A DNA stretch of 64,000 nucleotides from Lucinisca nassula (taxonomy: Eukaryota; Mollusca; Bivalvia; Lucinida; Lucinidae): NCBI GenBank assembly GCA_963580285.1, contig OY757023.1, forward strand, positions 92,219,108-92,283,107. Direction: 5' to 3'. The translations under genes were made by a program, and so were the position numbers. The notes beneath the pieces are model-generated. The model worked only from the letters and a program-made list of their open reading frames with translations, was not told the DNA's origin and searched no databases. Shown one piece after another: positions 1 to 10,682 of the stretch (within the stretch, counting starts at the first letter, position 1; each line of letters begins with the position of its first letter).

Positions 1-184
1 TTTTTCCATACATATCGAGCCGATCGTTAATCAGAGGTAGGCGAAAACCGGAGTACCCCGAGAAAGACTACCTGACCTTCCGTTGCAGGACTTGGCGTCT
101 CACATCTGACCCGAGCCTGGCTCGACCCGCCGCGGTGAGAAACCTAATGGTTTATTTAGCACTCTTATCCATTAGACCACGCAG
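1..184 (-). mobile_element. SINE-K copy, cut by window start
   Basis: Reverse complement of the SINE seen complete at 2136-2375: tRNA-like head at the right end (about 120-184) and the body ending in the A-rich tail at the window edge. Divergent in the head, so an older copy. Confidence 0.8.
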
Positions 185-314
185 AACAGTACCGATGAAT
201 GTATTTTAAATGTTATTTTACAGGTATGTTTCTTGGGGTGACCCGCTACCAAATTTGCCTGAATGGTTTCGCTCCGCTGAATAAAGGGTCACAAGAACTA
301 AAAATAGAAAACCC

Positions 315-542
315 TTACCCTTTTTGTACCAAATGGAATCTTCATCCGTATACATAGGAGGAGTTCATTTAAAAAAATAGGGGTGTCAGGTTGTGTTTTC
401 TTTAAAATCGATTAGGAAAATAGCTGAACTTCTTGCAAACAGTGTAGGCCCTGATCAGACGCCGCGTTCTGCGGCGTATGATCTGGGCCTGCCCTGTTTG
501 TCAGGGTACCCGTTTTGGGGTTTCCGGTACCAAATGGGTTAA
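315..542. mobile_element. MITE-B (piggyBac-like, TTAA-flanked)
   Basis: Ends read CCCTTTTTGTACCAAA and GGTACCAAATGGG, followed by TTAA at 539-542; the left flank is TTAC. The middle holds a strong hairpin around CGCCGCGTTCTGCGGCG. TTAA flanks and CCC termini are what piggyBac-type elements leave. Other copies: 27956, 30740, 49834, 56237. Confidence 0.7.
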
Positions 543-619
543 ATATAATTTTACAGGAATATTTCTTGGGGTGACCCTCTACCAAACTTGCCTAAATGGT
601 TTCGCTCCGCTGAAAAAAG

Positions 620-925
620 GGTCACCAGAGCTAAAAATAGAAAACCCTTAAAACGATATCAAAGCTTAGATGAACAAGACTGTCGCTAGAACTAAAAATA
701 GAAAACTCTTAATAGACATCAAAGCTTAGTTGAACAAGACTGTCGCTAGAGCTAAAAATAGAAAACTCTTAAAACGACATTAAAGCTTAGATGAACAAGA
801 CTGTCTCTAGAGCTAAGAATTGAAAATCCTTAAACAACATCAAATCTTAAATGAACAAGACTGTCGCTAGAGCTAAAAAAAGAACACTCTTAAAACGACA
901 TCAAAGCTCAGATGAAATCATTCAA
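620..925. repeat. Minisatellite, ~60 bp unit
   Basis: About five tandem units, each holding AAAGCTTAGATGAACAAGAC followed by TGTCGCTAGAGC; unit starts near 661, 721, 782, 841 and 901. The short open frame at 851-1033 is a by-product of the repeat. Confidence 0.85.
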
Positions 926-1099
926 ATGGTATCTGCTCCTCAACCAGGAACGAATATTGAAATAAATTCAAATGATTGTTTCTTCGATGACTCTCTACCA
1001 AATTTGTTCAAAAAGTTATGTTCTAATGATTAAGATGGTCGCCAAAGTTAAATATTAATTATATACATATATATATAAAAAAAAATAATCTAAAAAAAT

Positions 1100-1680
1100 T
1101 AACTAGTGTACAGATTTTGAAATAATTTCACAGGAATATTTCTTGGGTTACACTCTATAAAATTTTTTGGATCTGTTCTGCTCCGATGAGCGAAATGTCC
1201 GCCAGAGCTAAAAATAGAACAACTTTTAATTCACTTCTATCCAGTGGATGGATTTTAAAATAATTCCACAGAAATAATCCTTGGGTACCCTCTCCCACAA
1301 ATGCTCAAACCGATCTACTCGGATAAATAAAACGACTGTCAGAGCTATATACTTGAACAATTTCACTTGAATGAACAAGAAGGCTGTCAGAGCTAAAAAT
1401 GCACAGACCTTTGAACAACTTTTGCATCCTAACCAGTGAATTTAGTTTGAAACAATTTCACAGAAATGTTTCTTCAGTGACCCTCTACCAAAATTGCTCA
1501 AGCCGTTCTTATTGGATGAACAAGATGGCCAACAGAGCTACAAAAAGAAAAACCCTAAATGTATTCTATTCTTAACCAGAGGATGGCCTTTGAAATATTT
1601 CACAGGAGTGTTCCTTAGATGACCCTTTAGCAAAATTGCTCAAACTATTATGCTCCGATGATTAAGATGGCCGCTGAAGC
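1100..1680 (-). repeat. Old ~175-190 bp tandem repeat (about 3 units)
   Basis: Degenerate units with the phrases ATTTCACAGGAATGTTTCTTGG, CCCTCTACCAAAATTGCTCA and AAGATGGCC...AGCTAAAAATAG. The same family, in either orientation, fills 5234-5626, 6140-6240, 6880-6990, 7300-8115 and 37750-40470. Non-coding. Confidence 0.7.
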
Positions 1681-1802
1681 TAATAAAAGAGAAGGCAATG
1701 ATCAGGGTCCAGTTGTTCAAATAAAAGCATCGTTAGCTTAACTTGCTCGTTAGTGGCCATATTGTTAAATCTTCTTGCAAGTTCAATATCTAAAATGTTG
1801 GT

Positions 1803-1872
1803 ATTTTTTGCTGAAAAAAATGTGAGCAGCTTTTGCATTTGCAAAAGCTGCTTACATTTTTCAGCAAAAATA
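1803..1872. repeat. Inverted repeat hairpin
   Basis: Arms of about 31 bp (TTTGCTGAAAAAAATGTGAG versus its complement near 1841-1871) separated by ATTT; one or two mismatches. Probably the core of a fold-back element whose ends I cannot fix. Confidence 0.7.
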
Positions 1873-2029
1873 ACAGTATGTTTACCATTATAAATGATCA
1901 AAGCTTTAACAATACGTTAACTTACGACGTCGTTAGTTTTGAATAACTGGCCCCAGGAGTCGATACAATAACCCACACCACCCATCAGAGATACCGTAGG
2001 TAAACAAGAGGGCCAGGATGGCCCTGGAT

Positions 2030-4250
2030 CGCTCACCAGATCCATAGAGTAACAAGTGGGCCCCAGGGAGGGCCATTATTGGCCCCAGTGCTTTAATGTG
2101 CATACTGTTGAGGTAGGTCTTAAAGGTGAAGCTTCTTGACGGGCCTCCGTGGCCTAGTGGATAAGAGCGCTGACTCTTAGTCATTAGGTCTCTCACCGCC
2201 GTAGGTTCGAGCCTCGCTCGGGCCACGTGTGAGACGTCAAGTTCTGCAACGGAAGGTCAGGTGGTTTTTCTCCGGGTACTCCGGTTTTCGCCCACATCTG
2301 ATTAACGATCGGCTCAATATGAGTGAACTAATCTTGAAAGGGCCGTAAAACCCAAACAAAAAAAAAAAAAAAAAAAAAGGTGAAGCTTCATACCAAACAT
2401 CAACAAAGGCTATAATTTGACCAATCTTGGCAACGGTCCACTAGATGAAGCTACACACCAAATATCAAAGACCTGGGCCTTGCGGTTTCAGAGAAGAAGA
2501 TTTTTAATAGATATTCCCTACATAAGCCTATGCAAAACCAAATGGCCCGGGGCTATATAAGTCTATGTAAAAACCAAAGGGACCCGGGGTGGGGCATTTG
2601 TGGCCCCAGGGTTATAATTTGAACAATCGTGGTAGAAGTCCACTAGATGAAGCTCCATACCAAATATGAAAGACCTTGGCCTTGCAGTTTCAGAGAAGAA
2701 GCTTTTTAAAGATATCCCTTTATAAGTCCTATGTAAAACCAAAGGGTCTCAGGGTGGCGACATTTTTGGCTCAAGGGCTATAATGTGCCCAATTTTGATA
2801 GAGGTCCACTAGATGAAAATTCACGCCAAATATCAAAGACCTAGGCCTTGTGTTTCACAGAAGAAGATTTATTAAGAATTTCGTTTCCCAAAGGGCCCCG
2901 GAGCCGGGGCGTTTTTGGTTTCAGGGCTATAATTTGAACAATCTTGATAGAGGTTCATTAGATGAAGAATTATTTGTGGTTTCAGAGAAGGAAATTTTTA
3001 AAGATTTTCCTATATAAGTCTATATAAAACCAAAGGGCCCCGGAGAGGGGGCATTTTTGGCTCCAGGGCTATAATTTGAACAATCTTGGTAGAGGTCCAT
3101 TAGATGAAGCTTCATACCAATTTCAAAATCCTGGCCAAGTGGTTTCAGAGAAGAAGATTTTTTAAGATGTTCCCTATATAAATCTATGTAAAACCAAAGG
3201 GCCCGGAGCGGGGACATTTTTGGTCTCAGGGCTATAATTTGAACAATCTTGAGTGAGGTCCATTAAATGAAGCTTCATACCAAATATCAAAGTCCTGGGC
3301 CTTGCGGTTTCAGAGAAGAGTTTAAAGATTTTCCCTATATTAGTCAATGTAAAACAAAAGGGCCCCGGAGCAGGGGCATTTATGGCCCCAGGGCTATATT
3401 TTGAACAATATATATATATATCTTGGTAGAGGTCCATAAGATGAAGCTTCATGCCAAATATCAAAGTCCTGGGCTTGTGGTTTCAGAGTAGAAGAATTTT
3501 AAAGATTATCCCTATATAAGCCGATGTAAAACCAAAGGGCCCAAGGGCGGGGACATTATTGGCCCCAGCACTATAATTTGAATAATTTTGGTAGGGGTCC
3601 TTTAGATGAAGCTTCATGCCAAATATCAAAGACCTAGGCCTTGCGGTTTCAGAGAAGAAGATTTTTAAAGATTTTCCCTATATAAGTCTATGTAAAACCA
3701 AAGGGCCCCGGAGCGGGGGCATTTTTGGCACAAGGGCTATAATTTGAAAAATCTTTGTAAAGGTCCATTAGATGAAGCTTGATACCAAATATCAAAATCC
3801 TGGGCCTGGTGGTTTCAGAGAAGATGATTTTTAAAGATTTACCTATATAAGCCTATGTAAAACCAAAGGGCCCCGGGGCGGGGGCATTATTTGCCCCAGC
3901 ACTATAATTTGAACAATCTTGGTAGGAGTCCACTAGATGAAGCTTCATACCAAATATCAAGGGACCTTGGCCTTGTGGTTTCAGAGTAGAAGATCTTTTA
4001 AGTTTTCAGTAAAAAAACTCTATTTTTGGCTCCTGTGACCTAGATGTGCAAAGGCCCGTAACCATTTGAACATATTTGAAAGGGGAACACCTAAGGATCA
4101 TTCCTGTGAAGCTTGGTCATAATCCGATCAGTGGTTTAGGAGGAGATGTCGTTTTAAAGAATTTAATTACGCACACACGGACGGATGGACGCACGGTGGA
4201 CAAAAAGTGATCCCAAAAGCTCACCTCATCACTGCGTGACGGTGAGCTAA
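2030..4250. mobile_element. Helitron-like element with internal ~167 bp tandem repeat
   Basis: About eleven units of roughly 167 bp, each with GATGAAGCTTCATACCAAAT, GGTTTCAGAGAAGAAGATTT, CCAAAGGGCCCCGG and GGGCTATAATTTGAACAAT. The right end carries an 8-bp inverted repeat (AGCTCACC 4218-4225, GGTGAGCT 4241-4248) and stops at CTAA (4247-4250). CTRR ends with a hairpin just inside fit Helitron 3' ends, and bivalve Helitron-like elements often hold tandem repeats. The left end is not resolved and no Rep/helicase frame is present, so it would be non-autonomous. A SINE-K is inserted at 2136. Confidence 0.5.
2136..2375 (+). mobile_element. SINE-K, complete
   Basis: tRNA-Lys-like head from 2141 (anticodon-loop position reads CTCTTAG; B box GGTTCGAGCCT), then a conserved body and the tail GGGCCGTAAAACCCAAAC with poly(A). 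Flanked by a 14-bp target duplication AAAGGTGAAGCTTC (about 2122-2135 and 2377-2390). It sits in the tandem-repeat element around it. A SINE head, not a functional tRNA gene. Confidence 0.9.
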
Positions 4251-4257
4251 AATAACT

Positions 4258-4442
4258 AGACCCTAATTGCGACACAATATAGCGGAAACCCACAAAATGA
4301 TCAATTGGCTATCCAAAACAAAAAGATATAAGCGAAACGCACACTCAAAGACAATAAAAAAAAATTAAAAATAAAAATGAACTGCGAGAGAAGAACCGCA
4401 TGGAACGATAAGTGGAAAGAATTTCACTGGGTGTGTGTGTGT

Positions 4443-4482
<40 letters not shown>

Positions 4483-4655
4483 GGGGGGTGTAGGGATGTT
4501 GGTGCTTAAAACCGATTTTACGAGGCCGCAATCCTCGCCCTTTAGACAAATAATTTGTTCAGTCCGCATGAAGGCCTCCTAACTAATCAGTGCAACATCT
4601 CCGAGAACACAACAATCAAACAATCACAGAGATGAAATAATGATGGTGAGTCGAC
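4258..4655 (-). mobile_element. Naiad 3' UTR fragment
   Basis: Matches, in reverse, the 3' untranslated part of the Naiad at 16261-16825 (shared blocks such as GATGTTGCACTGAT and GAGGCCTTCATGCGGACTGA). 5'-truncated. Contains a (GT)n run followed by about 39 consecutive G at 4443-4481; the proline-rich reading frame on the minus strand here is only this tract translated. Confidence 0.75.
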
Positions 4656-4875
4656 AGCAGAAACCAGGAGGTCACGGGCTCGATACCTACCGGGGTCGGC
4701 AACTTTAGTTGTCAGTTTCTGGCGAAAGAATGTGCACTGTACTGGTTAACCGCTTACGTATATGCCTTCCCAGGAAAAGTGTGGGTAGGTAAACTGACCG
4801 GCTCAACAATGACCCAAAATAGTGTTGATTGTTGATTGGGCCGTTAAACCACAATACAAACAAACAAACAAATCC
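4656..4875 (+). mobile_element. SINE-T, 5'-truncated
   Basis: Begins inside the tRNA-like head (B box GGCTCGATACC), continues with GAATGTGCACTGTACTGGTTA and ends GGGCCGTTAAACCACAATAC plus CAAA repeats. Compare the complete copy at 31076. Confidence 0.8.
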
Positions 4876-4956
4876 TTTCAAGACGCTTGACCAAAATTGC
4901 TCAAATCATTCGGCTCGGATGAAAAAATTATGGCCGCCTGATTACGAGGTTAACCA

Positions 4957-5233
4957 TTTGGAAAACATGTCCGTAAGAAATTTAGGCGTCCAACATGGTG
5001 TCAGAAAATGATAAATATTAGGTAAAAATGATAACATCTTTATTATTTCTGCTTCGAACATAGATTGTGGGTGCTCGTTAGAACCGCCTCAATGAGGTGG
5101 TTCTAAAGAGTACCCACAATCTATGTTTTTGAGCAAAAATAAGGCAGATAATGTATACCCCCGTAAACCCCAATTTTCTCTATATAAGGTGGGGTTTAGG
5201 TGGGTCTTCGTTTCACGCACTTGTTATCGTGAC
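4957..5233. mobile_element. MITE-A2
   Basis: Palindromic centre GAACCGCCTCAATGAGGTGG near 5088, flanked by GTGGGTGCTCGTTA and complement; a second small hairpin around 5157-5200 (AACCCC...TATATA...GGGGTT). Ends resemble AAAACATGTCCGT and ACTTGTTATCGTGA. Confidence 0.75.
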
Positions 5234-5626
5234 AGAGTGTTCTTAAACAGGTGGGTCGATTTGTAAACTATTCCACTGGAATTTCCCTTGGTTGATCCTT
5301 TACTAGAATGCTCAGACAATTCTACTCCATTGGACAAGATGGCCGCCATGCTATTATAGAAAAAAAAACACATTTAAAACACCTCTGCTCCTTAGCCAGT
5401 GGATGGGTTTTGGAATAATTTCTGAGGAATGTTTCTTGGGTGACTCTACTCTGAAATTCGATCAAACCGTTTTTGCCCCAAACAACTAGATTGCCGCCTG
5501 AGATAAAAATAGAAAACATTTAAACGAAACTCATGAATTATTTCACAGGCGTGTTCCTTGGGCCAACAATATTATTCCAATTGTTAAGCATCGGTAAACA
5601 AGATGGCCAATATAGCTAAATATGTT
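5234..5626 (-). repeat. Old ~175-190 bp tandem repeat
   Basis: Two to three degenerate units of the family described at 1100-1680 (GGAATGTTTCTTGGGTGACTC, AAGATGGCCGCC). No protein signal. Confidence 0.65.
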
Positions 5627-6140
5627 CCATTAAAGGTTTATCCCTTGGAAGCAAGGAATACATCACAAAACCGGAAAATATGGAGTGTACAGGTTTTCTG
5701 GGCCAGACTAGCTAGTTTCGGCCAATTAGGCCCCACCAATGACCCTCAAAATATTTTCAAAATTCCATAATGGAATCAATGATCACAAAGGACAAGAAAA
5801 TATAAACTACACTATAATGTAGGGCAGGGAGACCCTCCACGCCCGCCACACATTCCCACACATCAGCTGTAGTGACGGTAAACATGTTTTATTAAAGGGC
5901 CAGCCCCTGGAAGTACGGAACACACACCACAAAACCGGAAAAAATGGAGTGTATATGTTTTCTTGGCCAGAATAGCTAGTTTCGGCCAATTAGGCCTCAT
6001 CAGTGACCCTCAAACTATTTTCAAAATTCCACAGTGGAATCAAATCCCAAAGGACAAGAAAATATAAACTACACTATAATGTAGGGCAGTGAGACTTTTT
6101 ACGGCGCCACACATTCCCACACATCAGCTGTAGTGACGTT
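5627..6140 (-). mobile_element. HHR repeat, tandem dimer
   Basis: Two head-to-tail units with a period of about 262 bp (compare GGAAGCAAGG at 5647 and GGAAGTACGG at 5909). Each contains a hammerhead ribozyme region on the minus strand. In the left unit the core is damaged (TTGGTGG for CTGATGA). In the right unit (about 5963-6010) CTGATGA, stem II GGCC/GGCC and GAAA are intact, but the cleavage triplet is TTC instead of GTC. Confidence 0.8.
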
Positions 6141-6243
6141 GAAGTCGAAAAACAAAGTTTAAACAACTTCTAGGGCTTATGATTTCTAAACAGTTGGATT
6201 GATTTTGAAATAATTTCACAGAATTTCACAGGAATCTTACTTG

Positions 6244-6849
6244 GCATCACGAAAACACGCCTATATAAATTTGACCCCCCCTCGAACCCCACTTTTATAT
6301 AGTAAAACTGGGGTTAGCAGAGGTGATTCTTATTTTTTTTTATTTCTATTCTAAAGTATAGATTATGGGTACTCGTTAGAACCGCCTCGAACGGCCTCAG
6401 TGGCTCAGTCGGATGCGCGTCTGACTGGTGATCAGGAGGACGCGGGTTCGACTCCCACCGGGGTCGGCAACATTCGTTCGTAGAGATTGATCATGAAATC
6501 TTTTCTACGGTCATTCTCTCCCTTCCGCTGATTCAAGAAGGGCAGTTGTCAGTTTCTGGTGAAAGAATGTGCACTGTACTGGTTAACCGCTTACGTATAA
6601 GCCTGTCCAGGAAAGTGTTGATAGGTAAACTGACCGGCTCAAAAATGACCTAAATAGTGTTGACTGGGCCGTAAAACTCCAAAACAAACAAACAAACAAG
6701 AACCGCCTCGATGAGGCGGTTCTAACGTGTACCCACAATCTATATTTTGAGCAGAAATAAGAACAATATCACAATTTTTCATCTTAAAATTTTCATTTTT
6801 TTCGGAGATAAAGGTCAGAATATATTTGTACAGGCGTGTTTTCGTAATG
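6244..6849. mobile_element. MITE-A1 split by a SINE
   Basis: Left half 6244-6390 (CATCACGAAAACACGCCTAT...) and right half 6699-6849 (...GGCGTGTTTTCGTAATG) of one MITE-A1, separated by SINE-T. The centre GAACCGCCTCGA is duplicated across the SINE as its target site. Confidence 0.9.
6391..6698 (+). mobile_element. SINE-T, complete, inside MITE-A
   Basis: tRNA-like head GGCCTCAGTGGCTCAGTCGG, B box GGGTTCGACTCC, body GAATGTGCACTGTACTGGTTA, tail GGGCCGTAAAACTCCAAAAC. Flanked by a 13-bp duplication AGAACCGCCTCGA (6378-6390 and 6699-6711), the loop of the MITE palindrome. Confidence 0.92.
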
Positions 6850-6991
6850 GCGAGCCTTTCTTCAATACTGCTCAAATTGTTCCACTGAGCTAGTGCTAGT
6901 GCTTAAAAATAGAAAAAGAGGCAGCCTTTAAATGACTTCTCCTAAACAAGGGGATTTTTTTATAAATGATTCCTTATGAAAGTCATTTTAA

Positions 6992-7272
6992 CATCACGAA
7001 AACACGTCGATATAATTTTGACCCCCTCGAACCCCACTTTTATATAGTAAAACTGGGGTTTGCAGGGGTGATACTTATTTTTCTTATTTCTGCTCTAAAA
7101 TATAGATTATGGGTACCCGTTAGAACCGCCTCGATGAGGCGGTTCTAACGTGTACCCACAATCTATATTTTCAGCAGAAATAAGAAAAATATCACAATTT
7201 TTCATCTTAAAATTTTCAATTTTTTCGGAGATAAAGGTAACAATGTATTTGTATAGGCGTGTTGTCGTAATG
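6992..7272. mobile_element. MITE-A1, complete
   Basis: Starts CATCACGAAAACACG, central palindrome GAACCGCCTCGATGAGGCGG near 7122-7146, ends GGCGTGTTGTCGTAATG. Flanked by old tandem repeat. Confidence 0.85.
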
Positions 7273-7299
7273 GCGAGCCTTTCTTCAAAACTGCTCAAA

Positions 7300-8115
7300 T
7301 TGTTCCACTGAGCTAGTGCCAGTGCTTAAAAATAGAAAAAGAGGCAGTCTTTAAATGACTTCTCCTCGAGCCTTTCTTCAATATTGCTCAAATTGTTCCA
7401 CTGAGCTAGTGCCAGTGCTTAAATATAGAAAAAAGAGGCAGCCTTTAAATGACTTCTCCTAAACAAGGGGACTTTTTATAAATGGTTCCAAATGAAAGTC
7501 TTTTTAAAACCGGAACATATGGAGTGTCATAATTGATAAAATTGTTTGACTAGGTGAACAAGAACATACATGTGAGATTATTTAAGAAACCATCCAATGG
7601 TTAAAGAGGAAAAGTCGTTTGAAGGGTTTTAATAATTTTTAGCGCTGGTGGTATCTTTTATCCGAACGGAACGGTTGAAGCCATTTTGATAGAGGGTCAC
7701 CAAAGGAACATTCTTGAGAAGTTATTTTAAAATCCATCCATTGGTTAAGGTTATGGAGGAGAAGACGTTTATTTGTTTTTCTATTTTAGGTCTGGCAGCC
7801 ATTTTGTTTATCCGAGCAAAACGGTTTAAGCAATTTGGCTGAGGGTCAGCCAAGGAACAATCACGTGAAATTATTTCGAAATCAGTCCACTGATTGAGAA
7901 GTCATCAAAGCGTTGTCTTTTTTTCTATTTTAGGTCTGATGTCATCTTGTTCATCCGAGCAGAATTGGTAGATGGTCATCCAACGAACATTTGTTTGAAA
8001 TTATTTCACTGGTTTAGGAGAGGAATTCCTCTTAATGTTTTTTTTTATTTTAGCTCTGGTGGCCAGCTTGTTTATCCCAGCATTTGAACAATTTTTGTAG
8101 CGGGCCACCCAAGGA
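7300..8115 (+). repeat. Old ~175-190 bp tandem repeat
   Basis: Four to five degenerate units with GCTCTGGTGGCC, GTTTATCCGAGC and AGGGTCACCAAAGGAAC. A shorter ~110 bp duplication occurs at about 7265-7480 (GCGAGCCTTTCTTCAA... repeated). Confidence 0.65.
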
Positions 8116-8320
8116 CATTACGAAAACACGCCTATACAAATACATAGTATTTTTTACCGCCGAAAAAATGAAAAATTTTCGATACAAATTGTGATATTTT
8201 TCTTATTTAAGCTTTTAAGCAGAAATAAGGAAAATAATGTACACCCCTGTAAACCCCAGTTTTTCTATATAAAAGTGGGGTCCGAGGGGGTCAGAAGTAT
8301 ACAGGCGTGTTTTCGTGATG
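8116..8320. mobile_element. MITE-A1, central palindrome deleted
   Basis: Terminal repeats CATTACGAAAACACGCC and GGCGTGTTTTCGTGATG are both present; the GAACCGCCTC centre is missing. Confidence 0.8.
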
Positions 8321-8671
8321 AATATGCCTGTGAAACTATTTTGAAATTGGGCCAATATGGCCCAGGAGGAGATATTGTTTTAAGGTTTTTAGTAAAAGTA
8401 CCATGCAGAATGTTTACAATGTGGCCAATTACCTATCAAGTGCCTTAAATACCCTCTACAGTGTAAAAGGTTAAAAAAACACGGTTTGGGCACTTACACT
8501 GACTTATCGCACTTTTTTGCACCAACGCACCTATCAGCGCAGAAAGTGTGTATCAAAATTTCAATCTAAGTGCTAGATATTTTTTTACAAATGCCATTTA
8601 TTCAACATTCAGCATCACACACAAAATGAAGCTAAGTAACCAGCTTATGGGGTGGTTTTCTTTGCCATTGT
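8321..8671. other. Unassigned stretch
   Basis: 8321-8450 resembles the old tandem repeat; from there to the SINE I see no coding, RNA or repeat signal. Confidence 0.5.
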
Positions 8672-8908
8672 TGATTTGTTTGTTTGATTTGTGGTTTAAC
8701 GTCTCCGTCAACATTGTATAGGTCATTTTGGTGACGTTGCTCCCAATTTTGTATGACACCTGTCGCCTAATGCAACCAATAGGGTTTATAAGCATGGACG
8801 GACAAGCTCTCTCCGCTTTCACTGGACAGGCTTAGATCCTCTAAACGGTTTCCCAGTACTCGTGAGCGGTCGGTTTCAGCTCTGCGTGGAAGCATCATGC
8901 ATCCCAAC
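8672..8908 (-). mobile_element. SINE-G, partial
   Basis: Tail TTTGTTTGATTTGTGGTTTA at the left, then the body (TAGGGTTTATAAGCATGGAC, GGACAGGCTTAGATCCTCTA) up to GCAGAGCTGAAACCGACC read in reverse. The head is missing. Confidence 0.8.
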
Positions 8909-9014
8909 TAGGCGAGGCTCCTTTCCAGTGGTGATTAAAACAGTTTTCGTCTCTTCTGAAAAGTTAGACCGTTTTTGCACCGAGCAGACGATATGTGTAT
9001 TTGTAAGAATGATA

Positions 9015-9361
9015 CAGTAGAACTTCGATGGCTCGAACACCGATGCCTCGTTTACCATGGATGTGACGAACCCATTCTTGAGCCCCTAGCGAAATCCTCT
9101 ACATAAGAAATAGTGGGGAGTAATTAAGGAGATTTTAGTCTTTTATCTTGCAAATGTATGCTGTGTGTACTCATTAGAATCGCCTCGATGAGGCGATTCT
9201 AATGAGTATACACAGCATACTTTCTCATAATAGAACACCGAAAAGATGTCTAAAAGTATCTCGTTATGCCTCCTGACAGTAACCCTCAGTGGCTCGAACT
9301 ACCCCTGTCTCGAACAGATTTTCGAGGTCCCAAAGGTGTTCGAACCATTGAAGTTCGACTG
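9015..9361. mobile_element. MITE-P (pogo/Tc1-type) with TA target
   Basis: Terminal inverted repeats CAGTAGAACTTCGATGGCTC and complement (GTTCGAACCATTGAAGTTCGACTG), flanked by TA at 9013-9014 and 9362-9363. CAGT ends plus TA target sites fit pogo/Tc1-mariner MITEs. The centre (9165-9225) is a palindrome, ACTCATTAGAATCGCCTCGA and complement, clearly related to the MITE-A centre. Second copy at 45773. Confidence 0.85.
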
Positions 9362-9529
9362 TATATTTTGCAAGTTCAGTAAAAACATTGCTAATACTGC
9401 ATGATGCACCACCACTGAAGGCCAAAAACATGTATTTTTCGGGTTTTGTAGAGCAGACAACCTTTGGAATAGGACAGCCAGTACCCAAAAGCCTTGATAA
9501 ATCGGAAACAATAATGTTCTACATCTCCT

Positions 9530-9809
9530 CATCACGTGAACAAGTCCGTGAAATAAAGACCCCCCCTTAACCCTACTTTATATAGTGCAAACTGGGGTGT
9601 ACGGGGGTAAACATTATTTTCCTTATTTCTGCTCCAAGACATAGGTTGTGGGTACTCGTTAGAACCGCCTCAATGATGCGGTTCTAACGAGCACCCAAAA
9701 CCTATGTTTGGAGTAGAAATAAGGAAAATATCACAAATTTTCATCAGAAAAATGGCCTTTTTGGAGGTTTGAAAAATGTACTGTATCACACGGATTTGTT
9801 ATCCTAATG
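9530..9809. mobile_element. MITE-A2, complete
   Basis: Begins CATCACGTGAACAAGTCCGT, centre GAACCGCCTCAATGATGCGG near 9662-9686, ends ACGGATTTGTTATCCTAATG. Confidence 0.85.
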
Positions 9810-9848
9810 TACATCTCGGGTACAGAAACGACAGGCAAAACGAAACCA

Positions 9849-9990
9849 ATTACGAAAACACGCCTATACAAATACATTGTAAATTTTACCACCAAAAAAA
9901 CGAAAATTTTAAGACGAAAAATTGTGATATTTTTCTTATTTCTGCTCAAAATATAGACTATGGATACACGTTAGAACCGCCTCATCTTTA
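9849..9990. mobile_element. MITE-A1, left half only
   Basis: ATTACGAAAACACGCCTATA through to the start of the central palindrome (GAACCGCCTCATC), where MITE-D begins. Confidence 0.75.
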
Positions 9991-10147
9991 AGTCCTGTCC
10001 CACTGAAAAAGGGTCTACTCTTAAAGGAAAGAATTTGCTCCTTAGAAGCAAATTCTTTTCTTTAAGAGTTGACCCCTATTGATATGGGAGGCCAAATAGT
10101 TTTGCAGCAGTTGCCTCCCCTGAAGGTGTTCCCTATTCCCCTTAAAT
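9991..10147. mobile_element. MITE-D (fold-back)
   Basis: Hairpin at 10013-10075 from TACTCTTAAAGGAAAGAATT and its complement. Outer parts CCCACTGAAAAAGGG and TTCCCTATTCCCCTTAA recur at 17199 and 44478; hairpin alone at 46573. Confidence 0.75.
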
Positions 10148-10379
10148 GACCATCAATATTAGACACAACGAAGATTTTGATAGACAACGCAAATGTGCAA
10201 GATTATCTGATTCTTCGTTTGGCGTCTATACCCGAAGATCCCCTTTCATTTGGCCCCGTTCATATACTGCCTACTGCTTCTGAATAATTTTATTAGCCAC
10301 AACCATTTCTGACTATCAGCCAATCAGATCACATGATATGATGTTTTCGCTCAGATTCGCCAACACTATGACACACAGT

Positions 10380-10680
10380 GTAGATCCTGATCAAATGGCT
10401 TGTAAAGAAGCCATCTGATCTGGATTAACACTGTTTTAAAAGGTAGTTGTCGTTAACAGCAGAATAAGGATTAATCTATATTAAGTTCCGCAAACCTCAA
10501 AACGGGTAATTGGCAAATAGTGCGGATGTTGCCTGATCATGGGCTTTAGTAATTGCTAAAAGTTCAGTCATTTTCCAAATAATATTTGAAGAAAAACAGC
10601 CTAACATCCCTAAATGTTGAAACAGAACCAGTGCTTCAGCTGAAGTGCACGACCCACCGGATGCTTTTAGCTTGATGAGT
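10380..10680. mobile_element. Degenerate MITE-B-like sequence
   Basis: 10380-10440 is an imperfect palindrome (AGTGTAGATCCTGATC...GATCTGGATTAACACTG). 10497-10640 holds weak MITE-B phrases (TCAGTCATTTTCCAAATA, ACAGCCTAACATCCC). Old and broken. Confidence 0.45.
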
Positions 10681-10682
10681 GT

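Noticed and set aside
640..920. CRISPR-like regular repeats
   Set aside because: Units are adjacent minisatellite copies with no unique spacers, in a eukaryotic context.
2141..2222. tRNA-Lys gene (also at 47608, 48275, 17958)
   Set aside because: Each is the 5' head of a SINE with body, A-rich tail and, in most cases, target duplications.
4345..4569. Proline-rich protein on the minus strand
   Set aside because: It is a poly(G) microsatellite translated; no other support.
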